Part shown: one piece after another, positions 7,358 through 19,300 of the stretch
Layout: each line of letters opens with the position of its first letter
Position numbering within the stretch: position 1 is the stretch's first letter
Source: JAVJRN01 sp040218415
GTDB taxonomy: Bacteria; Bacteroidota; Bacteroidia; Cytophagales; Cyclobacteriaceae
Assembly: GCA_040218415.1 (NCBI GenBank)
Contig: JAVJRN010000040.1
Span: forward strand, 1 to 21,007
Length of the DNA: 21,007 nt
Reading direction: 5' to 3'
Made by a program: the position numbers and the translations under genes
Notes under the pieces: model-generated
What the model saw: the letters and a program-made list of their open reading frames with translations, nothing else
Databases searched by the model: none
What the model was told of the DNA's origin: nothing

Positions 7358-10300
7358 CAGAAACCTGATCTGTATACAACTTTGCCCACTCCCATAGAGG
7401 TTACTTCTTTTCCATATTTTGTCGATAACTTTGATTCAGACGCGATGGCAGAAGGAGCTCCTACAGGAATGCAAGGTGCTTGTCCCACTTTTCCATGTTG
7501 TTCTGGAGTATGGTATAAGATCACATTGGATACACGGGGCTCTTTAGTTTCAGCTTTAGAAACTACAAAGACTATACCACCATCTTCTGGACTGGTATGG
7601 TTCAAGGCGGAGAGCGATGATATCACTACCACAGATCAATTGACATATATCAATAGTAGCAATAATTTCTGTGGATTTGCTGGTTTTACTTCACCGAGTA
7701 GGGGTTACGCATGGCGCTTCAAGTATACACCCAGCTACAATTCAGAATCATCTGAATCGCAATCGCCAGCCAATATGTCTTCTTTTAATTCGACATATTT
7801 GTCTGATCCGTTTCCAAGCGATCTAACTCAATATCCAGGTAGTGGTTGGAGGAATGACATTGAACTGGAGTCAGGTGAACATTATTTAGAACCGGGCACT
7901 TATTGGTTATATGCTTGGAATAAAAACCAGCTAGAAGGAGTAGGAGGCGAACAAACCAAGTTCGTGATTGACTTTGTAGAATTATGTCCTGATGGTTTTA
8001 CTTGTACAAATGAATCAGTGACAATATGTGATACTGAAAGCTATACTACCCAAAATGGACAAGTTATTACCGAAACCACTTCTGTAGAAGAGACCATTGG
8101 TACGGAAATCACCACTTATAACATTACAGTAGATGAAGCTATCACTTGCTGCCCTGATGGTTATACCTGTAGTGAAGTAGATGTGACCGAATGTGCAAGT
8201 CTCACTTACACCACGCCTGGAGGAAATACAACCTCTGAAACTGGTGCAGTTTTGGATGAAGATACAGAAGCCCAAACTAGAACGGTTTACAATGTCACAT
8301 TCGATCGTGTAGAAAGCAAAGCCGATGTTTTCCAAGATGCCATCATCACCGCATCAGGTTCGGTGACGTATCAGGCCAATACTAACGTTACAGGAGTTCT
8401 TTCTTTTGACAAAGCACAAGATTATTGGGTAGATCTGAATGCTTTGCAAGATGACCTCAACGGAACTAACCGCTCGGCATTTATGTGGGTGAAGTCAGAG
8501 GCAGATGTTGTGTCCAATGATCAAATACTATTTGCCATTAACACTGGCTCTGGGGGTAACGTAGCAATTTTCAAAATAGACAATGATGGTGAAAACTTAG
8601 AGCTATTCGATGGCAGTGACAATCAGTCTGCCTCTTATGATATGGGAGACGAACAATGGCATTATGTAGGTTATACCTATAATGCTGCCACCACCGAAAC
8701 GGTCGTATATGTTGACGGAATAGAAAACGACCGGTTTAGAGATAATCAATCAACTGTTGCTGACAGTAAATATTCATTAGGTCAGGAGTTTGACGGTGGT
8801 AGTGATTCTGACCACATGAATGGAGACATGGCGGAAATTTCTATCTGGGATGAGGTACTCACAGGTGCTGAAATTAAAGCTGCCATGCAGTCCAAAATCA
8901 CCAATAGTCATCCGAAATACGCCAATCTAGTTGGCTACTATTCCACTTTCGGAGAATGTAGTGAAGACGCTACCGTACTCAAAGACCACTCTGGTAAGGG
9001 TAATGATGGTGTCATGCAAAATGGCTTACAAGTAGATTTCAAAAATGTACAAGCCATCGAAGGTTTCAATGCTATCGACTGGTACACCAACCTGTCATGG
9101 TCTAAAGATGGCGCAGAGATATCCACAGATGCGACTTATACCACGGATGTCGCAGCGGGTAGTTATAGTTTCACTGCCACCAGGGATTTCATAAAGGCTA
9201 CCGACTCTTGGACAATGACCTTAAACAGTAATGCGGCTACAGTAGACGAAATAGCTGATGAAACGCTCTGCGCCGATGATCCAATCACAAGAACAGTTAC
9301 CACGAACACGGTCAACTATCTGGATTTTGAAGAAGCTGAGGAGAACCACATCAGCATAGACGGCTTAGCGGACAATCTTGCTAACAAAAGCCGATCTGCA
9401 TTTATGTGGCTCAATAAAGAAAGCAATATCGGAAGTGGAGGTTTCGATGAAGTATTGGTGTTTCAAGATACTGACGTAGATAATCTCAGCCGATTTTATA
9501 TCAGAGAAACAGAGCGTTTGGCACTCTGGGATGGAACCAATGACCGACTTAACTCTCGTGTACTATCCAATGATACTTGGTATTTTGTCGGCTACACCTA
9601 TGACCACACCACTGGTGAGGCCAAACTATATGTCAACGGCACAGAAGAAGATGCGGGGACATTAAGTATGCCTTTGGGCCTAGGGTGGTTCACTTCCATT
9701 GGAATGAAATACAATGACAATGGCCCAGTTGACCATATGGACGGGAAATTAGCGGAAATCACTTTCTGGGACGTTGTACTTACACCTGAAGAAATAACTG
9801 GTCTAATGGCAGCCGCACCTGCCAATGATGCCGCCAACTTGGTAGCATCTTACGGAACGCTCAAAAACATTGCTGATAATCAATTACGTGATTTAACTGG
9901 AAATGGATATGACGGATTGACTTCACACAATACCATCATCATAAAGGACATGGAGGACACCCTTGCTAATTATGATGCTTCCGCCAATTATCTAATATCT
10001 TGGAAAAAGACAGGAACTGAATTTGACACAGATGCCATTGGGAATATTAAGATAGATGAAGGAACCACAGCTTACAGCGTCAGTTATGGTACACCACTTT
10101 TCCAGAAAACGGAAGAGTTTAGTCTGAGCTATACCAATCTTTTACCTACTCAGCCAGTGTCTACGACAGTAGGTGCGCTTGGTAGCGTCACATTTGAGGT
10201 AGACGAAATAGCGGGAGCGAGTTATCAGTGGTTTAAGAGAGGGTTTGGAGCGCAAGAGATTAATTCTGGGAACAATGGTATACCAACTACTGGGATTTTT

Positions 10301-13300
10301 AATGATCTAAAAGAGAGTAACGGTATAGTTTATTTGGGGACGCGTGATGGTCTGAGTATTTCTCGAGATAATGGAAATTCTTTTATAACCATTTCAAGTA
10401 GCACGCCTGGTTTTGGAGATGAAGATGATATCCTTAAAATTCAAGCAGATGGAGATAAGGTTTATGCCATGACAAGAAGTTTTTTGAATATTTCTGATGA
10501 CCAGGGAACGTCCTGGCGTAGTATTGATTTTTCACAAGCATTATCTTCAATACATAGTGTTGCAATTGATTTTCAAGTAATTGGTGATGAAATACATCTA
10601 ATTGGTAAGACCAGTCATAATACTGACTTTTATTACAGGTCGTTAGATGGAGGTGAAAATTGGACTTCAAGAGAAATCAGTTTTACGACTAATAGCAGTG
10701 TTCTATTAAGTACTAGTTATAAATCCCTTTTTGTCGATGGATCCACAATTTTGATCACAGCAACAGGTTCAAATTCTTCAGCTGGTACGCTTACAGGAGG
10801 AATGGTTAGATCTAATGATGGTGGAATAACTTGGGAAAGAGAAATACCGGGAGTCGATGGATATCCTTCTGGGAATTATTTTCAATCTATTTTTAAGAAA
10901 AATGAGGTTATTTATTTAGGAGGCTTTAATGGACTATACATTTCTAATGACGATGGTACCACATGGGTTTCTGGAGACAATCTGACGAACTATAAAAACA
11001 CCACAGGTGTAGACGATATAGTGTCCGTTGGAAACAGAGTATATGTTTCCTCAGCTGGTATTCAATACACAGATGACAATGGGCAAAACTGGGTGGACTT
11101 AAACGAAGATTTTGATCCTCGCTTGCGCTCAATAGCTATCTCAGATATGGGCTCATATGCTATTAACCTTGCAACGGGTTTATTTGACCAATTGTTTGTT
11201 GTTAATGATAGAGAAGAACTAGAAAATGAGACAGACAATACGAGTCCAAACCAAATCCAAGGAGCCACTACCAGCCGATTGACTATAAACAATCTCAGTC
11301 TCGATCAAAACGATGTAGAATATTTTGTAGAAGTCTCCAAAGACGGCTGTACGCAACCATCAGATGATGTGACGCTGACCGTTCTAGATATTCCAATTAT
11401 TACTCAATATACTCCGGCAAGAGGCGGATCAGATATAGATCCAGCTGCTACTATATCTATTGAATGGTCTAAAGATATTACGGCAGGAACGACTGGAGCA
11501 TTAAGAATATTTGAATCGGATACAGATACAGAAGTGCAGTCTTTTGCACCAGGAGATTTATCCATTACGGGAAGTACGTTGAGTATAACACCGACTAACC
11601 TAGATAACTCAACAAGTTATTATATCACCATAGATGCAGACTTGGTAAAAGATGCTGGCGATGGAGGTAACCTAGCCCTAAGCGGCAAAGACAGCTGGAC
11701 ATTCTCCACCGCTTGCGAAACACTGGTGACCGCACAACCTACTGATCAGTCCCGATTAGTTGGTGGTAGCGCCTCCTTCTCCGTTCCAGTGGTGTCTGGG
11801 GCGAGTTATCAGTGGTTTCAAAATACAGAAATCGCAACTAATATAGATCCGGAAAGCAACATAGGATTGAGTTCAATAGGTTCTGCTTATGCCGACGGAG
11901 AAAATTATTATGTAACTGGTGGTTCTATGAGGCAATCATACTTCTCAAGTGATCAAGGCATGACTTGGAAAGATATCAGTACAAACAGAAGTGGCCTATA
12001 TATTTATGCAGACGGTAATCAAATTTATCAGAGTGGGACAGATGGAATTGCCGTATCCTATGATGCTGGAGTGTCTTTCAAAGAGATAGGCAATATTGAA
12101 AACGGTTTGCAGGAAAGTCCCGGTTTAACTTGGGACTTTGTTTATGGAAAAGAAGATCGTATATACCTTAAAATGCGTCAGTTTTACGTTTCGTTGGATC
12201 GGGGTGACAATTTTGTAGCAAAAAATTTAATTGCCAATGGAGTAGAGCCTGGTAGTGTTTTTGAGATTAGAGAATACGATGGAGTACTACATCTAGCTAC
12301 GAGTAGCGGATTATATCTTTCATCTGATTATGGTGATACCTTCACTAGAAAAACCACTGCTGACGGACTAGCGTCAGATAATGTAACCGCGAGCTTAAAT
12401 ATTAATGGGATACTTTATTTAGTCTCTATCACTGGAAAAAATCCTGATGCGGTTTATAGGATAGAAGTATCTACAGATAGTGGCGGATCATTCACGACTA
12501 TATCAGAAACAATTCTAGGAAGTACTGAGATCAGAAATATTGCGGCTGGACCAGACGGTAAGTTGTATGTAGCCACTCCTCAAGGAATAAGGATCTCCGA
12601 TGATCAAGGACAGACTTTTGAATTGCTGACCATATCAAATGAGTTAGGTGCAAATGATATTCTCCAAGTCCATGTTGGATCTGATTATACAATTTATGCT
12701 GTTACAAGCAAAGGCTTGACTGTTGTCACTACACGAGTCAAAGTTACCAACAGCCAAGACTTATCTTCTGCCAATGCCATCTCAGGAGCCAATACAGAAG
12801 TACTAACAGTTGATAACTTGACATTGAGCGCTGATCAATCGGAGTACTTCGTCACAGTAGCTAAAGGAGACTGTCAAGAATCTTCAGATGACGTAACGCT
12901 TTCTGTTTCGTGTGAGCCACTAGTCTTGACTCAGCCTGCTGACCAGAATAGCGCACAAGGTGGAAGTGCCACATTCTCAGTTCCGGAAGTATCTGGAGCG
13001 AGTTATCAATGGTATAGAAGAGGAAGGTGGGTGAATTCAAAGCAAGAATCAAATCCTTTCCCTATTGATGACATAGTAGTGGTGGAGGATGAAGGCGCAG
13101 CTACGGATAACATTGTAACATTCGTGGATGGTAGGATGTATATAGCCACACCATCAGGCTTGGTATCACGAGCAAATGAGGAGGCCGACTGGGAAGTTAC
13201 TGATGCTTCTAGTGGCAACAACTTTCCCTCAAATCAGGTCAATGCTGTTGTGTCTTCTTCAAGCAAAGCCGTTTACGCAGCTACTTCTGCGGGTTTGGCA

Positions 13301-16300
13301 GTATTAAGACCAAACGAGACCAATTGGGAAGTGTATAACACACAGAGTGGAAATGGTTTTCCATCAACTAACCAAATCTCCAATGTTTTTGTATCCGAAG
13401 ACGAAACTATATATCTACTATCCAGAGAACCAACTTCATTGGCGATACTCGAAGCTGGAGAAACTACTTGGGATGTAATCGATGAAACAACCTCTGGAAA
13501 CTTTTCAGATTTGGGTAGCATATTATATGATGTTTTGGCAACAGAAGATGGGGCAGTCTATATTTCTACACGTGCTAATGGTTTTTTTAGGTTGCCAAGT
13601 ACGGTTCCATTTTTTAAGACATGGGAAAAGTTCGACAGGTTCAACAGTGATTTATCTCTAGGGTCGATATACAATTTATCCTATGCGAATGGAAAGATTT
13701 ATGCTCATGGGTCTGGACTAGTCACTGGTTATGCTCCTGAAATGGAAATTTTTGATATCGCGACCAATACATGGTCGTCATTTGACAACCCCAAAGGCAA
13801 TGCATTTCCACCTAGTGCTACCATATATGGACTCAACAATGATAATGGAACTTTATATGCTCAAGTTGAAGAAGATTTATATCGATTAGGCAATGGAGGA
13901 TCTGAATGGAATTTAATAACTGATCTTTCTGCCAGTAACGGAAGAGGTTATATTTATCATTTTGAAGAAACGTATTATCGTCCTTCAGAGACACAGGGTT
14001 TATCCACTTTGACTGATATAGCCCTATCTAATGACCCGGCAGAAAATACCGAGAGTAATAGTATTTCGGGTGCCACTTCAACTACGCTTACTATTGACAA
14101 TCTCTCACTTGAACACAGTACTACAGAGTACTTTGTAGTAGTCACCAAAGGGGAATGTGAAGAAACATCAGATTTTGCACAGGTAAATGTGCTAGATGTA
14201 CCGCTGATTACCTCTTTTTTTCCTGCTCAAAATGCTGTAGATGTTCCTCTTGATGGCGACCTTATTTTAAATTATAATAGATCGGTGGCTCCTCGAGCTG
14301 GAAATATTAAAATCTTTGAATACGATACAGATGTGGAAGTACTATCCATTCCGATAGAGAATACTACACGATCAGGCGGCACCATTTCCTTTACGGAACC
14401 TTTGAACCTTCAGCCAGGAACGAAATATTATGTGACTATTGACGCAGGCGTGGTATCTGATTCAGGATCGAATCTTAGTTTAGCAGTCACAGATAAAGAT
14501 TATTGGTCGTTCGTTACGGATTGTGGTGGTCTGATCACCACCCAATTAATGGACCAAACTGCAGGTATTGGAGAAAGCGTAACATTCGAGATCCCTGAGA
14601 TTGCAGGAGCTACTTATCAGTGGCGGCAAAGTGTCAATGGTATTTTTGGTGCTATTTCAGACGAGCCTGGTAAGATTGAGGGTACTTCAACAAAAAGTTT
14701 AACCATCAGTAATTTAGAAGCTTCAGATAACGGGAATAGATACCTTTTGAAAGTGACTACTGATAATTGTGAAGCATTCACGAATAATGTACAATTAAAT
14801 GTAACTACAGGTCCACCAAGTACTGATCCATTTATCATCACCATTATCACTACAGCAGCAGATGAATCGTTTTCCATTCCTGCACCGAGTGACTACAACT
14901 ATAATTTTTATGTAGAATGGGGAGATGGAGGAGTGAATAGCGCTCAGACGAGTGAGGTCTCATATACCTATACCACAGCGGGCACTTACGATGTGAAGAT
15001 CTACGGAGATTTTCCAAATCCAGCATTCGGCGTGAATACTTCCAATGCCAGAAAAATCACAGATATTAAAGCATGGGGAGATATTGCTTGGGAGAGTTTT
15101 AATCAGGCTTTTGAAGGATCAAGTCTTACTATTCTTTCTGTTTCAGAAGCTCCTGATTTGTCCAATGTTACAGATTTAAGCGAAATGTTTAGAGCCGCTC
15201 GATCATTTAATGATGATTTATCAGCATGGGATGTGAGCAATGTGAACAATATGAGCAATCTATTCAACAGCGCTGACGCATTTAATGGCGACATATCCAC
15301 CTGGAATGTGGCCAATGTTACGACTATGGAAGGTATGTTTAGAGATTGCGAAACTTTCAATCAAGATGTTTCTGGCTGGAATGTTTCGAATGTTATCAAT
15401 ATGGATGACATGTTTAATTATGCGGAGGTTTTTGACGCTGATATCAGTTCTTGGAATGTTTCAAATGTTACCAGTATGTCCGGGACTTTCCTCAATGCGA
15501 GAGTTTTTAATCAGGATATTTCCAGCTGGAGTGTAGACAATGTCACGAACATGAGTAGTCTATTCGGTAATGCGCGATTGTTCAATCAGGATATTTCGAG
15601 TTGGAATGTTGCAGCCGTGACATCCATGAGCAGTATGTTTAATTCGGCGCATGCTTTTAATCAGGATATTTCAGGATGGAATGTAGACAATGTCACGAGC
15701 ATGTCAAGAATGTTTAGCGGTACCGAAGCTTTCAACCATTCGCTTGATGCGTGGAACGTATCTAATGTCACTAACATGTCTGAAATGTTTAGTGGGGCTG
15801 TGGTATTTAACAGCAGCATTTCGAGCTGGAATGTATCGAATGTAACCGATATGTCTGAAATGTTTTTAGACGCACTGGCTTTCAATCAGGATATTTCTTC
15901 TTGGGATGTATCAAGTTCTTTGGTGTTTAACAACATGTTTGAAGATGCACCATCCTTCGACCAGAATTTGGGTTCGTGGAATATTAAGCCGGCACTTGAA
16001 GACGATGCTGAGGCATTGGCAGATATGTTTAATGGTTCTGGACTTACCACGGCCAACTATGACAATATTCTTATTGGATGGGCCTCAATCGATGGATTAC
16101 CTGATGAAGCATATTTATATAATGTACCTGCTACATATTGTATATCAGAAGAGCGAAGAGATTATTTGCTTAATACATTAAGTTGGGAAATAAATGATCA
16201 AGGTAAAGCGACAGATTGTGTGATTACTGGTCCCATATTGAGTGCTACTTTACCAGCAGACAATGCCATAGAAGTATCTCTCAGTCCTAGTATTCAGATC

Positions 16301-19300
16301 ACCTTTGATCAGACGGTCAATAAGGGAACTGGTGAAATCGAAATTCGAAGAAGCTCAGACGACCAAGTGTTGACTTCCATCTCAGTGGCTTCAACACTCG
16401 TGACAGTAGATAACGCGATAGCCAGTATCCAACTTGGTGATTCTCAATTGGCGATAGAAACAGAATATTATATCACTATTCCAAGTGGTGCTTTTACTAC
16501 AATAGCAGGCACAGCCTTTGATGGGATTACTGATAAGACTACTTGGTCTTTTACGACAATAGAAGGTTTGAAATTAGTAAGTCTTACTCCTGTGAATGGT
16601 GCGACAGATGTAAGCGAAAACAGTTTCTCGATGGAGTTTAATTATCCTATAGAAACAACACTTTATTCAAATGCCTATTTGAATCTAGTAGAGGATGATT
16701 CCAGAATAGCGACGCTCGGTTTCAGCTCTTCGAATATTGAATACTCGGAGGATAAGAAGACCATTAGTTTTTACTTCAGTGATGAAAGCATTCAGAGTGA
16801 CGTGCCTATAGTCCTTGCGGGCAATACAGCCTATTACATTACAATGATCAATTTCATTACAAGTTCAACGACTGGCGAGTTTTTCAGTCTAGATGAAAAA
16901 ACAGATTGGACATTTACCACTGCGGAGACATCCTTTAGCGCAGACGTCCTGAGTCCAGAAAATAATGCGGAGGGAATAAGTAGAAATCTTCAGGATAACG
17001 AGTGGGAGTTTATCGCAGGAACAATTCCAGGTCATGTGTTATACTTCGCGAGAGATATCACCGTAAGCAACGCTGGTGCTTTCACTCTATACAATGGTAG
17101 TACGGATGAGGTCGTTTACACCGTAAATCTTGCGACCAACCCAGCCACTGTTTTGAATATGAGCGACTTAGAAGACGAATTTGAATCAGAGACACCATTG
17201 GCAGAATACGCTGGCGTGATTGTTATTAAATCATCTGGAAACGATGTAATAACGATCAAAGATGACTATCAGATGGAAGCTGGACAGCAATACTATTGGA
17301 ACGTAGATGAATCAGCTATTACAGCGAATGATGGCAAGACGTTTGTCGGTATTTCGGATAAAAACACCTGGTCTTTCACCACGGAGCTTGTAGTTGAAGG
17401 AAGCATAAGCATTGCTTCACTTTCTCCAGCTGACAATTCTACGAACCTAGATCCAAATATTATAAATACCTCTAGTGCCACCCTTCCGAGATTTTCGGTG
17501 ACATTCGAAGAGGCTATAAAGAATGGCAACACTGATGCTGTTTTCGAATTGTACGATGCAGCAACAGACGAACTATTGTCTAGCCAAACACTAAATTCGA
17601 CCATTGCCGCGCCTGGAGTCAATCCAGCACAGCACGACTTTGGGTTTTATAGTTACACATTCGAAAAAGGAAAATCCTATTATATCCTAGTGGAGGAGGG
17701 CATGTTTTTGTCATCAGCTAATGATGCGCCTTCAGTAGGAATTACCAATAAAACGGTTTGGAATTTTTCAACCATCCCATCACCTGGTGCACCTTCACTT
17801 ACTGCTGTTTCTCCTATGGCAGGCGCCACTGGTATTTCGGTCACATCGGATATCATATTAACGTTCAATGAAAACATACAGTCAGGTTCTGTGGAAGGAG
17901 CGAGTGTTCGTTTATTCAGCGATGACAATGTGGAAGTAGCTGCATTTAGTAGTGACCAAATGACAATTAGTGGCACGAAGGTTACAATAGCCATAACATC
18001 AGATCTTGCATTTAGTACGACTTATTATATCCTGATAGATGACGAAGCTTTCGTGAGCTTCAATAATGTTTCGTTCTCTGGAGTTTCAGATGCCACGCTA
18101 TACACTTTTACAACAGAGGATAAGAGAAACACACCACCAGTAGCAGGAGAAGTTTCTTTTGAAGGAAACATAGAAGTCAATCAAGAACTGACCGCTAACT
18201 ATTCCTACACCGATGCGGATAGCGATACTGAAAGCGGTACAACCTTTCAATGGTATAGTGCTGATGATGCCTCAGGCGCCAACAAAACGGCTATCTCTGG
18301 TGCTACTGCACAAACTTTTACGTTGACGAATAATGAATCAGCGAAATATGTGGCTCTTGGCATCACGCCAAATGATGGGAAAGATGCAGGTCAGGAAGTC
18401 TTCTCTAATTATGACGGACCCATAGCCGCAGCTGTGGTGCCTACAGTTGTGAGTACTTTACCAACAGATGGAGCTGTAGATATTGGAGTAAATCCTACTT
18501 TAACCATAGTCATGAGTGAACCCGTAACTGCTGGTTCAGGAAGTATATTTATAAGTGGAGATGGGTTTAATACAGGTATTAGTGCAACAGGATCTAATGT
18601 CGAAATTAATGCAGAGACCATAACGATTAGTGATTTAACAGGAGGCTTTGGCTCTTTACCTTATGGTAAATTTTTCACAGTCACTTTTGATGCTACTGCC
18701 TTTGTAGATGCAGACGGCAACAACTCGGCTGGCTTATCGAGTCAAACAGCATGGAATTTCACCACCAAAGAAGCGAATGTAGCTCCAGTAGCTCAAGGTG
18801 TAAGCATTAAGAAGTCATTGGTTGTTGACGGAGAACTACAGGGTTCATATACTTACTTTGATGACAATGGTGATACGGAAGCAGGCACGGTTTATAGCTG
18901 GTATCGCTCAGACGATAATACAGGGACTAACAAAATAGCCATATCAGGTCCAACTGCTCAAAACTATACAGTCGTCACAGCTGACAATGGTAAATACCTG
19001 ACATTCGAAGTAACTCCTTCGGATGGCACCTTATCAGGAGAAGCATCGGAGAGCGCCTATTTTGGTCCAATTCTGATCAACGATGGCAACACCAATATTC
19101 CACCAGCCTTCACTTCAGATGCGCTCACCAGTATCAAGGACAATGAGACTTACACTTATACAGTCACTTATGAAGACATCAATAATGATGTTCCAGTACT
19201 GACCAAAACAACAGGCCCAGCTTGGTTGTCAGTGACAGGTTTTGAGTTATCCGGAAGTCCTACCGCATCGAATATAGGAGATCATCAGGTAGTGCTAACA

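Noticed and set aside
7150..7368. Possible 72-codon small gene overlapping the start of the adhesin
   Set aside because: It overlaps the signal-peptide region of the giant gene in another frame, begins with a poor start, and has no domain-like features.
10361..12619. Sialidase activity for the Asp-box propellers
   Set aside because: Asp-boxes are structural. No FRIP motif or arginine triad was recognised, so no enzyme function is claimed.
15285..16181. Alternative + strand frames inside the DUF285 region
   Set aside because: They are out of frame with the exact 25-residue repeats and arise from the periodic DNA.
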